The translations under genes were made by a program, and so were the position numbers. Positions 36,271 through 43,957 of a DNA stretch of 64,000 nucleotides are shown in pieces; the stretch's first letter is position 1, and each line of letters opens with the position of its first letter. The stretch lies in the NCBI RefSeq assembly GCF_003116135.1, contig NZ_PDOA01000001.1, positions 558,001 through 622,000 of the forward strand, written 5' to 3'. The notes under the pieces were generated by a model. It was not told where the DNA came from and searched no databases. It worked only from the letters and a program-made list of their open reading frames with translations. The stretch comes from Teichococcus aestuarii. Lineage in GTDB: Bacteria; Pseudomonadota; Alphaproteobacteria; Acetobacterales; Acetobacteraceae.

Positions 36271-38724
36271 TCAGGGGGTGGTGGCCGCGACCGGGGCGCT
36301 GGCCTCGCCGCACAGGCCGAGGAAGGCCTCGGGCGACATCGGCCGGCCCCAGAGCCAGCCCTGGATCTCGTGGCAGCCGATGCTGCGCGCCTGCTCCAGC
36401 TCGGACTCGGTTTCCACCCCTTCCGCCACCAGCCGCAGGTCCAGCGCCTTGGCCATGGCGCCGATGGCCTGGAGGAACACCACCCCCGCCGTGTCGCGCG
36501 CCGCGTCGCGGATGAAGATGCGGTCGATCTTCAACTCGTTGATCGGCAGGTGGCGCAGGCGGGAGAGGGAGGAATAGCCCGTCCCGAAATCGTCGATCGC
36601 CACGCTGCAGCCCTGCTGCTGCAGGCTGCGCAGGTTCTCGTCCAGCAGGCCGGGACCGCCGATCAGCGCGCTTTCCGTCAGCTCGACGCCCAGCCGGTCC
36701 CCCGGCACCCCATGGCGCGCCAGCCGCGCGATGAGCGAGGCGGCCAGGTTCTGCCGGGCGAGCTGGGTGGGGGGGAAGTTCATTGACAGGCGCTGCCCCG
36801 GCGGCAGGCGGGAGAGCAGCGGCATCACCTGCTCGAAGACGAATTCCGTCAGCGGCTGGATCAGCCCCGTCTCCTCGGCCAGCGGGATGAAGTCGTTCGG
36901 CGGGATCAGCCGGCCATCCTCGCGGCGCCAGCGCACCAGCGCCTCGCCGCCGGTCAGCCGCCGCTGGAGGGCGGTGAAGCGCGGCTGGATCTCGATGAAC
37001 AGCCCGCCCTGGTCCAGCGCCCGGCGCAGCCCCTGCGCGGTGGAGAAGCGGCGGGCGGCGGTGGCCCGCATGGCGCCGACGAAGCTGCGCACGCTGCCCG
37101 GGGCCCGCTGCTTGGCGTCCAGCAGGGCGATCTCGGCAGCTTCCAGCAGCCCGTCGGCGCGGGTGTCGTCCTGCGGCGCCATGGCGATGCCGATGGTCAC
37201 CGGCGGCAGGCGGAAGCTGCTGTCCGGCACCCCCTCCGGCGCCGCGCCCTCCACCGAGACGGCGATGCGCCCGGCCAGGATCTGCGCCATCTCCGGCTCC
37301 GGCGTGTCGCGCAGCAGCACGGCGAAGCGGTCGGCGCCGAAGCGCGCTAGCAGGCTGTCGTGCGGTAGCACGCGGGCGATGCGCCGTGCGGCCGCGCGCA
37401 GCATCCGGTCGCCGGCGGCGAAGCCGATGGTGTTGTTCAGCGCGCTGAAATCGACGAGGTCCACCAGCAGCAGGCTGGGCCGCGTCTCCGCGCGGTCGAG
37501 CTGCTGCGCCAGCTCCTCCTTCAGGCGGCGCTGGTTCGGCAGGCCGGTCAGCTCGTCGTTGAAGGCCAGCCGCTCGATGCGCTGCTGCGCCTCGTGGATG
37601 GCGGTGTTGTCGCGGATGACGCCGATGTAGTGCGGCGTGCCGTCCAGCTCGATGCCACTGAGACGGAGATGGATGCGCAGCATCCGCCCGTCGCGGTGCC
37701 GCACGAAGCCTTCCTGCTCCATCTCACCCGGCTGCGGCGGGCCGATCTGGCGGTGCAGGTAGGGGTCGAGGGCGAAGGCGCCATCCCCGCGCTCCTGCGG
37801 GGCGGAGAGGTGGCGGATGTGGCGGCCGTGCAGCGCCTCCGCCTCCCAGCCCAGGATCTCCGCCACCTTGTGGTTGGCATAGACGATATGGCCGGATGCA
37901 TCGGTCAGCACGATGCCCTCGGCGATATGGTCCACCACCGCGCGGAAGCGCTGCTCGCTCTCCGAGACGCGCAGCAGCGCCTCCTGCACCTCGGTGATGT
38001 CGCGGCCGATGGCGTGGATCTCGACCAGCCGGCCTTCCGCGTCGAAGGCGGCGATGTCGGTCCAGCGGCACCAGCCGGGGCGGCCGCCGGCGGAGCGGGC
38101 GCGCAGCGTGTAGCTGCGGAGAGGCTCGTCCGGCTTCAGCAGGGCGCGCTGGCGCAGCAACTCGGGCCGGGCCTCCGGGTCCAGCGCCTCCAGCGCCATG
38201 CGGCCGAGCAGCGTGTGCGGCGGGAAGCCGGCCGCGCGGGCGAAGGCGGCATTGACGAAGGTGAGGGTGCTGTCCGGCAGGCAGCGATAGACCAGCGCCT
38301 CCTGCGCCGAGACGGTGTCGATCAGCAGCTGCCCACCGGTCTGGTGGGCCATGCGGCGGCGGGCCATCTCGCCCGGGTCGATGCCATAGCCGACCAGCCA
38401 CCGCGTCTGGCCCTCGCGCCCCGGCACCGGCACCACGGCGATGTCCCAGTCGCGCGGGCCGGTGGCGTGGGGCAGGCAGGCGGTGAGGTCGATGACCTCC
38501 TGGCTTTCCCAGGCACGGCGGAAATGCGCGCAGAGCTGCCCGGCCAGCGGCGGCGGGAACAACGCCTCGAGCGGCCGGCAGAGGATCTGCTCGGCGGTGG
38601 ACGAGGCGGCATCGAGCAGCGCCGCGTTGACCTGGGCGAAGCGGAAACTCGCGGCGAAGCGCTCGGCCACGAAGGCGGGCAGAGGGCAGCGTGCCAGGAA
38701 GTGGTGAAGATCACCAAGAGGCAT
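36271..38724 (-). CDS. PAS-GGDEF-EAL protein, probable c-di-GMP phosphodiesterase
   Basis: An 817-residue signalling protein. Several PAS-type sensor segments fill the first 380 residues (for example TFVNAAFARAAGFPPHTLLG, ADASGHIVYANHKVAEILGW-like LTDASGHIVYANH). The GGDEF domain (about 390-540) is degenerate: the signature site reads RFGADRF near residue 461, so cyclase activity is unlikely. The EAL domain (about 570-805) keeps GGEALVRWR, the Asn in MNFPPTQ, ELTES, DDFGTGYSS, LKIDR and VAEGVE, so it probably hydrolyses c-di-GMP. No transmembrane segment is evident. It is transcribed alone. Confidence 0.92.
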   Translation of the reverse strand: MPLGDLHHFLARCPLPAFVAERFAASFRFAQVNAALLDAASSTAEQILCRPLEALFPPPLAGQLCAHFRRAWESQEVIDLTACLPHATGPRDWDIAVVPVPGREGQTRWLVGYGIDPGEMARRRMAHQTGGQLLIDTVSAQEALVYRCLPDSTLTFVNAAFARAAGFPPHTLLGRMALEALDPEARPELLRQRALLKPDEPLRSYTLRARSAGGRPGWCRWTDIAAFDAEGRLVEIHAIGRDITEVQEALLRVSESEQRFRAVVDHIAEGIVLTDASGHIVYANHKVAEILGWEAEALHGRHIRHLSAPQERGDGAFALDPYLHRQIGPPQPGEMEQEGFVRHRDGRMLRIHLRLSGIELDGTPHYIGVIRDNTAIHEAQQRIERLAFNDELTGLPNQRRLKEELAQQLDRAETRPSLLLVDLVDFSALNNTIGFAAGDRMLRAAARRIARVLPHDSLLARFGADRFAVLLRDTPEPEMAQILAGRIAVSVEGAAPEGVPDSSFRLPPVTIGIAMAPQDDTRADGLLEAAEIALLDAKQRAPGSVRSFVGAMRATAARRFSTAQGLRRALDQGGLFIEIQPRFTALQRRLTGGEALVRWRREDGRLIPPNDFIPLAEETGLIQPLTEFVFEQVMPLLSRLPPGQRLSMNFPPTQLARQNLAASLIARLARHGVPGDRLGVELTESALIGGPGLLDENLRSLQQQGCSVAIDDFGTGYSSLSRLRHLPINELKIDRIFIRDAARDTAGVVFLQAIGAMAKALDLRLVAEGVETESELEQARSIGCHEIQGWLWGRPMSPEAFLGLCGEASAPVAATTP

Positions 38725-38904
38725 GGCGACACGAGGCCTGGCTGGCGAGGAACCGGGAGGGATGCGCAGGCAGCGGTGGGCCCTCTGACCGCCGCCTATC
38801 GGCCCCTTCCGCGGCTCAGAACCGCCGGGAGGAAAGGACCCGTCCTCCTATCAACTCCACGTTATGAATGGCAAGGGCGACTCTGCGCACGAGCCCTGCC
38901 GCTT

Positions 38905-38946
38905 GCGGAACCGCTCCGCCGGCCATGGCCGGCGGAGCGGTTCCGC
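38905..38946. repeat. 42-bp perfect palindrome
   Basis: The two 21-bp arms are exact reverse complements with no spacer, centred between 38925 and 38926 (centre GGCCATGGCC; ends GCGGAA and TTCCGC). It lies 28 bp after the stop of the amidohydrolase gene and about 180 bp before the PAS-GGDEF-EAL start, both on the minus strand. It could act as a terminator hairpin for the amidohydrolase, but has no U-tract. Confidence 0.9.
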
Positions 38947-38973
38947 GGCAGCCCGTTCAGGGCGCCCGGCTGG

Positions 38974-40224
38974 TCAGAGCGCCCGGTTGGCGCGCGCCAC
39001 CACCGCCTCGAACAGCACCTGGCAGCCGGCCGCCGCCTCCTCCGGCAGGATGCTCTCCGCCTCGTTGTGGGAGAGGCCGTCCTTGCAGGGGGTGAAGATC
39101 ATCGCCGTCGGCACGCTGCGCGCCACATAGACGGCGTCGTGCCCGGCGCCGGAGACGATCTCCCGCGTGCTGTAGCCAAGCCGCGCCGCGCCCTGGCGGA
39201 CGAGGTCGACGCAGCCGGCATCGAAGGGCTGCATCCGGATGCGGAACAGCTCGGTCAGGTCCAGCGTGCAGCCATTGGCCTCGGCCAGCGCCTTCGCCTC
39301 GGCCGGGAAGGTGGCGGCCAGCCCCTCGATCTGCGCGTCGTCCGGGTGGCGGAACTCGATGGAGAAGCGCACCTCGCCCGGCACCACGTTGCGGCTGTTG
39401 GGCAGCACGTGCAGCTGGCCCACCGTGCCGCGGCCATCCTCGCCGCGCTCGCGCATCAGCGCGTCCACCCGCTCGATGACGCGCGCCGCGGCCAGCAGCG
39501 CGTCGCGCCGGGCGGAGGGGGGCGTGGTGCCGGCATGGGCGTCCTGCCCGGTGATCACCGCGTCGTACCAGACCTGCGCCTGGGCGCCGGTGACGATGCC
39601 GATCTGCTTGCCTTCGCGCTCCAGGATCGGGCCCTGCTCGATATGCAGCTCGAAATAGGCGTCGGCGGGGAAGGGCTCCGCCGGGTGCTCGCCCTTGTAG
39701 CCGATCCGCTCCAGCGCCTCGCCGACGCTGACGCCCTCCACATCCTTCAGCCCGTACACCTTCTCCAGCGAATAGATGCCGGCCCAGGCGCCGCTGCCCA
39801 TCAGCGAATGGCCGAAGCGGCTGCCTTCCTCGTCGGTCCAGTTGACCAGCTCGATCGGTGCGTCGGTGGTGATATTGAGGTCGTGCAGGGTGCGCATCAC
39901 CTCGAGCCCGGCGATGACGCCGAGCGCGCCGTCGAACTTGCCGCCCGAGGGCTGGCTGTCGAGATGGCTGCCCATCAGCACCGGCTTGCGGGCCGGGTCG
40001 CGCCCCTCGCGGCGGGCGAACATGTTGCCGATGGCATCGACGCGCACGGTCAGGCCCAGCGCCTCGCACCATTCGGTGAAGCGCTGGCGGCCGGCCTTGT
40101 CCACCTCCGTCAGGGTCAGCCGCTTGACGCCGCCCTTCGGCGTGGCGCCGATCTCGGCCATCGCCATCAGGCTGTCCCACAGGCGCTTGGCATCGATCCG
40201 CTGGTTGGTGCCCGACATCGGCAT
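38974..40224 (-). CDS. M20 amidohydrolase, N-carbamoyl-amino-acid hydrolase/allantoate amidohydrolase type
   Basis: A two-metal hydrolase of 416 residues acting on N-carbamoyl amino acids, allantoate or ureidoglycine-like amides. The metal ligands are in MGSHLDSQPSGGKFDGALG (His, Asp), TDEEGSRFG (Glu pair), LHIEQGP (His) and GLSHNEAE (last His). The dimerisation-domain Arg/His set is in GQDAHAGTTP and PNSRNVVPGEVRFSIEFRHPD. The start at 40224 has AAGGGA five bases upstream; another ATG lies at 40236. It is divergent from the aldolase gene. Relatives act in pyrimidine, purine or hydantoin breakdown, but no such genes are adjacent. Confidence 0.93.
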   Translation of the reverse strand: MPMSGTNQRIDAKRLWDSLMAMAEIGATPKGGVKRLTLTEVDKAGRQRFTEWCEALGLTVRVDAIGNMFARREGRDPARKPVLMGSHLDSQPSGGKFDGALGVIAGLEVMRTLHDLNITTDAPIELVNWTDEEGSRFGHSLMGSGAWAGIYSLEKVYGLKDVEGVSVGEALERIGYKGEHPAEPFPADAYFELHIEQGPILEREGKQIGIVTGAQAQVWYDAVITGQDAHAGTTPPSARRDALLAAARVIERVDALMRERGEDGRGTVGQLHVLPNSRNVVPGEVRFSIEFRHPDDAQIEGLAATFPAEAKALAEANGCTLDLTELFRIRMQPFDAGCVDLVRQGAARLGYSTREIVSGAGHDAVYVARSVPTAMIFTPCKDGLSHNEAESILPEEAAAGCQVLFEAVVARANRAL

Positions 40225-40338
40225 AATTCCCTTCATAACCGGCCGGCATCTTGCCGCCTGCCGGCCACTCTGCAAGCCTGCCGGAGCGGCACCGATGGCA
40301 GCATCGATGCCGGATGCCGCCGCGGAGAGAGACGAACC

Positions 40339-41127
40339 ATGGCCCATGCCCTCGGCGCCCCCGGCGCCCCCGCCATCCTGCGTAATTCCGACCTCGACGC
40401 CGACGCGGTGCGGCAGGCGCGGGTGGACCTCGCCGCCTGCTTCCGCATGGCGGCGCGGCTCGGCCTGCACGAGGGGATCTGCAACCACCTCAGCGCCATG
40501 GTGCCGGGGCGGGAGGATCTGTTCCTGGTCAACCCCTATGGCCAGGCCTTCGCCGAGATCACCGCCTCCAGCCTGCTGGTCTGCGACTTCCACGGCAATG
40601 TGGTGGCGGGGCAGGGCACGCCGGAGGCGACGGCCTTCTACATCCACGCCCGGCTGCACATGAAGCACCCGCGCGCCCGTGCCGCCTTCCACACCCACAT
40701 GCCCAACGCCACCGCGCTCTCCATGCTGGAGGGGCCGCCGCTGGTCTGGGCCGGGCAGACGGCGCTGAAGTTCTACGGCCGCACCGCCATCGACGAGGAT
40801 TACAACGGCCTGGCGCTGGACGAGGCGGAGGGCGACCGCATCGCCGCCGCCATGGGCGAGGCGGACATCGTCTTCATGAAGAACCATGGCGTGATGGTGG
40901 TGGGCCCGACCATCGCCGAGGCATGGGACGACCTCTACTACCTGGAGCGCGCCTGCGAGGTGCAGCGCCTGGCCCTCTCCACCGGCCGCACGCTGAAGCC
41001 GGTGGCGCCCGAGCTGGCGCAGCGCACCTACGCGCAGATGCGCGAGGGCGACCGCGAGAGCGCCCGGCTGCACCTGGAGAGCATCAAGCGCATCCTGGCG
41101 CGGGAGGAACCGGGCTATCTCGCCTGA
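40339..41127 (+). CDS. Class II aldolase/adducin family protein
   Basis: A metal-dependent class II aldolase-like protein of 262 residues. It has MAARLGLHEGICNHLSAMVPG (the phosphate-loop equivalent with N-H-L), the Zn-binding HTHMPN near residue 118, and a further His in FMKNHGVMVVG, followed by AWDDLYYLERACEVQ. This matches the decarboxylase/aldolase subgroup with L-fuculose-phosphate aldolase-like folds. The substrate is unknown. GGAGAGAGAC precedes the ATG. Its last codons overlap the proposed start of the EamA transporter gene. Confidence 0.9.
   Translation: MAHALGAPGAPAILRNSDLDADAVRQARVDLAACFRMAARLGLHEGICNHLSAMVPGREDLFLVNPYGQAFAEITASSLLVCDFHGNVVAGQGTPEATAFYIHARLHMKHPRARAAFHTHMPNATALSMLEGPPLVWAGQTALKFYGRTAIDEDYNGLALDEAEGDRIAAAMGEADIVFMKNHGVMVVGPTIAEAWDDLYYLERACEVQRLALSTGRTLKPVAPELAQRTYAQMREGDRESARLHLESIKRILAREEPGYLA
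41102..41107 (+). promoter_or_regulatory. Shine-Dalgarno that decides an unusual start
   Basis: GGGAGG lies 9 nt before ATC at 41117, inside the end of the aldolase gene. The frame opened there gives a normal EamA N-terminus, while no ATG, GTG or TTG exists in that frame between the upstream stop (about 40995) and 41327. Confidence 0.55.
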
Positions 41128-42022
41128 ACCCGCGGGCGAGGCCGCCCGGCAGCGCCGCGCGGGCTTCCTGTGCCTGGCCGTCACCGCCCTCGGCTGGGGG
41201 CTGACCTGGCCGATCCTGAAGGCCGTCATCCAGGAGCTGCCGCCGCTCACCGCGCGCGGCCTGGGCGGGCTGCTGGCGGCGCTGGGGCTGGCGCTGCTGG
41301 CCCGCGCGCTGGGCTGGCCGCTCGCCGTGCCGGCCTCCGAGCGGCGGGCGCTGCTGGGCTTCGGGCTGCTCAATGTCAGCGCCTGGATGGGCTTCTCCAC
41401 CCTCGGCCTGCTCTGGCTCGGCGCCGGCGAGGCGGCGGTGGTGGCCTACACCATGCCCGTCTGGGCGGCGATGCTGGCCTGGCCGCTGCTGGGCGAACGG
41501 CCGACGCTGCGCCGCGTGCTGGCGCTGCTGCTGGGGCTGGCCGGCGTGGCCGTGCTGATGGGCGGCGGATTGCCCGATGGACTGCCGGGAGGGGCGGGCA
41601 AGACGCCGGGGCTGCTGCTGCTGCTGGCCGCCGCGCTGTGCTTCGCGCTCGGCGCGGTGATGAGCAAGCGGCGGCCGCTGGCGCTGCACCCCGTGGCGGC
41701 GGTGGTGTGGCAGGTGGCGCTGGGCACGGTGCCGATCCTCGGCCTCTCCTTCCTGCTGGAGCGGCCGGACTGGAGCCGCCCCGGCCTCATCGGCTGGGGC
41801 GGGGTGCTCTACATGGCGGCGGTGCCGCTCTCGCTCTGCTACCTCACCTGGTTCGGCGCGCTGCGGCGGCTGCCGGCCAACACAGCGGCCATGGGCACGC
41901 TGGCCACGCCGCTGATCGGCATGTTGGCCAGCGCCGCCCTGCTGGGCGAGCCGCTGGGCTGGCGGCAGGGCGTGGCCGTGGCGCTCACCCTCTCCGGCGT
42001 GGTGCTGGCGCTGCGAGGGTGA
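41117..42022 (+). CDS. EamA/DMT family transporter with non-canonical start
   Basis: A 10-segment drug/metabolite exporter-type membrane protein. From ATC 41117 the product would be 301 residues beginning (M)SPEPAGEAARQRRAGFLCLAV, then TALGWGLTWPILKAV, the first EamA helix. Later segments include AAVVAYTMPVWAAMLAWPLLGE and the C-terminal repeat PANTAAMGTLATPLIGMLASAALLGE. Starting at the first GTG (41327) would drop the first two helices and leave 231 residues. The frame overlaps the aldolase end by 11 bp. The substrate is unknown. The protein call is firm; the start is not. Confidence 0.8.
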   Translation: MSPEPAGEAARQRRAGFLCLAVTALGWGLTWPILKAVIQELPPLTARGLGGLLAALGLALLARALGWPLAVPASERRALLGFGLLNVSAWMGFSTLGLLWLGAGEAAVVAYTMPVWAAMLAWPLLGERPTLRRVLALLLGLAGVAVLMGGGLPDGLPGGAGKTPGLLLLLAAALCFALGAVMSKRRPLALHPVAAVVWQVALGTVPILGLSFLLERPDWSRPGLIGWGGVLYMAAVPLSLCYLTWFGALRRLPANTAAMGTLATPLIGMLASAALLGEPLGWRQGVAVALTLSGVVLALRG

Positions 42023-42036
42023 AATTCCCGTGCCAC

Positions 42037-42069
42037 TTCAGGAACGGTGCGCAAGACGCTGTTCCTGAA
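42037..42069. terminator. Hairpin between convergent genes
   Basis: TTCAGGAAC (42037-42045) pairs with GTTCCTGAA (42061-42069) around a 15-nt loop. It lies 14 bp after the EamA stop and just before the methyltransferase end on the other strand. A short A-rich tail follows on the plus side. Confidence 0.5.
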
Positions 42070-42075
42070 AGATTG

Positions 42076-42849
42076 CTACATTGAGGCCAGAAGGAAGAAC
42101 CGGCGGAAGGGCAGCAGCACGGTGCCATCCGCCTGGGTGGAGTAGTGCGGGCGCAGCGCCTCGCTATAGGCGGCCAGGAAGTCGGGCCGCTCGGCTTCGT
42201 CCAGCGCGTCCAGATAGGGGCGCAGGCTGCTGCCCATGGCCCATTGCACCACCGGGTCGGCGCCCTGCAGCACATGGACGTATTCGGTGAACCACATCTC
42301 CAGCCTGGCCACCCGCGGCCGCAGCAGGTTGTAGTAGTCGCCGGCCGGCAGGATGGGCGGCGCCGAGGAGACGCCGCGCAGCCGCTCCGCCCAGCGTCCC
42401 TGACGGGCAATCTGGTCCTGCAGGGCGCGCAGCGGCGCGTCGTGCATGGCCGGCATCTGCACCGCCAGCGTGCCGCCCGGCGCCAGCGTGCCGAGCAGGC
42501 GGGGGAACAGGCCCGCATGGTCCGGCAGCCAGTGCAGCGCGGCGTTGGAGAACAACACGTCCACCGGCCCGGGCGGCGCCCAGCGGGCGATGTCGGCCTG
42601 GTGCGTGGCGAAGCCGGCCTCCGCCGCGCGGGCCAGCATGGCCGCCGAGCCATCCACGCCGGAGATGGTGGCACCCGGAAAGCGCACCGCCAGCAGCGGC
42701 AGCGCGTTGCCCGCGCCGCAGCCGAGATCGACCACCTGCACCGCGCCCGGATGGTCCAGCCGGGCGATCAGGTCGATGGCGGGGCGCAGGCGCTCGTCGG
42801 AGAAGCGGAGATACTGGGTGGGGTCCCACCCCTCGCGGTCACCGTTCAT
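42076..42849 (-). CDS. tam: Trans-aconitate 2-methyltransferase-like protein
   Basis: An S-adenosylmethionine-dependent methyltransferase of 257 residues, matching Tam in length and motif order. It starts with WDPTQYLRFSDERLRPAIDL, SAM motif I is VVDLGCGAGNALPLL, then GVDGSAAMLARA, FSNAALHWLPDH and GGTLAVQMPAMHD. The C-terminal WFTEYVHVLQGADPVVQW and LPFRRFFLLA are conserved in Tam. Tam methylates trans-aconitate, a toxic isomer that inhibits aconitase. Its ATG overlaps the stop of a small membrane protein gene by 4 bp. Confidence 0.88.
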   Translation of the reverse strand: MNGDREGWDPTQYLRFSDERLRPAIDLIARLDHPGAVQVVDLGCGAGNALPLLAVRFPGATISGVDGSAAMLARAAEAGFATHQADIARWAPPGPVDVLFSNAALHWLPDHAGLFPRLLGTLAPGGTLAVQMPAMHDAPLRALQDQIARQGRWAERLRGVSSAPPILPAGDYYNLLRPRVARLEMWFTEYVHVLQGADPVVQWAMGSSLRPYLDALDEAERPDFLAAYSEALRPHYSTQADGTVLLPFRRFFLLASM

Positions 42850-43028
42850 CGCAGGGTCCTGTCGAAGTGCCGTTTCACCAGCAGCAGGCCATAGGCGATC
42901 GCACCGATGAAGAGGGCGATGCCGATATGCTGGGTGGTGATCAGCGGCGTGTTGCTGCGGGCGATCAACAGCCCCATCAGGGCCAGGATGGCCACCCCGA
43001 CGAGGCGCATGACGTCACTGAAGATCAT
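42846..43028 (-). CDS. Small two-helix membrane protein
   Basis: A 60-residue protein of unknown function. Two hydrophobic segments are visible, VGVAILALMGLLIA (residues 10-23) and IGIALFIGAIAYGLLLV (about 35-51), ending in a basic tail KRHFDRTLR. An AAGGAG Shine-Dalgarno lies 8 nt before the ATG, which supports translation. It overlaps the tam-like gene by 4 bp and is probably cotranscribed with it. I do not recognise the family. Confidence 0.72.
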   Translation of the reverse strand: MIFSDVMRLVGVAILALMGLLIARSNTPLITTQHIGIALFIGAIAYGLLLVKRHFDRTLR

Positions 43029-43104
43029 CCACTAACTCCTTGATCTTCAAAAATGTCTCGAAGGGAGGGCGGGCCGGGGAAACCCCCGGTCCCGGCACCG
43101 TGGT

Positions 43105-43899
43105 TCAGGCCGCCGACCACCCGCCATCGATCGATAGCGCCGCGCCGTTGATGCTGCCGCTGTCCGGTCCGCAGACATAGAGCGCCATGCGCGCCACTTC
43201 CTCCACCTCAACCCAGCGCTTGCTGGGCTGCTTGGCGAAGAGGTGGTCGTTCAGGGCGGCCTCCTCGCTGATGCCGTTCTTCTCGGCCAGGGCGCCGACC
43301 TGCTTCTCGGCCAGCGGCGTGCGGACGAAGCCGGGGCAGATGGCGTTGCAGGTGACGCCGCCACGGGCGATCTCCAGCGCCACCGTCTTGGTCATGCCCA
43401 CCACCCCGTGCTTGGCCGCCACATAGGCCACCTTCTCCGGCGAGGCGACGAGGCCGTGGATGGAGGCGATGTTGACGATGCGGCCCCAGCCGCGCGCCTT
43501 CATCCCCGGCAGCAGCGCCTTGATGGTGTGGAAATTGGCCGAGAGGTTGATCGCGATGATCGCGTTCCACTTGTCGTCCGGGAAGTCCTCCACCGGGCTG
43601 GTGAACTGTATGCCGGCATTGTTCACCAGGATGTCCACCTGGCCGAGCACCTTCTCCGCCTCGGCGCACATGGCGCGGAGCTGGGCGGGGTCGGACAGGT
43701 CGGCGGGCGAATGCTCGGGCTCGGGGCCGTTGCCGGCCTTGGCCACGGCGCGCCGGGCGTTGGCGATGTCCTCGGCGCTGCCGAAGCCGTTCAGCATGAC
43801 GCGCGCGCCCGCCGCCGCCAGCATCGTGGCGATGCCGAGGCCGATGCCGCTGGTGGAGCCGGTGATCAGGGCGGTGCGCCCGGCGAGGGTCTGTTCCAT
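43105..43899 (-). CDS. bdhA: 3-hydroxybutyrate dehydrogenase
   Basis: An NAD-dependent short-chain dehydrogenase (264 residues) that oxidises D-3-hydroxybutyrate to acetoacetate during use of polyhydroxybutyrate. The cofactor motif is TGSTSGIGLG, then ILVNNAGIQF, catalytic Ser in NIASIHG and Y-x3-K in YVAAKHG. The BDH-specific HGLVASPEKVAYVAAKHG run and the C-terminal SINGAALSIDGGWSA match the 3-hydroxybutyrate dehydrogenase subgroup. AGGAAAG precedes the ATG. It is 58 bp from a flavin oxidoreductase gene on the same strand. Confidence 0.93.
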   Translation of the reverse strand: MEQTLAGRTALITGSTSGIGLGIATMLAAAGARVMLNGFGSAEDIANARRAVAKAGNGPEPEHSPADLSDPAQLRAMCAEAEKVLGQVDILVNNAGIQFTSPVEDFPDDKWNAIIAINLSANFHTIKALLPGMKARGWGRIVNIASIHGLVASPEKVAYVAAKHGVVGMTKTVALEIARGGVTCNAICPGFVRTPLAEKQVGALAEKNGISEEAALNDHLFAKQPSKRWVEVEEVARMALYVCGPDSGSINGAALSIDGGWSAA

Positions 43900-43957
43900 G
43901 CGAGAGGCTTTCCTGTTCCTGTGGCGGAGGGTGAGCGGCGGAGGCGGCGCCGGGCGG

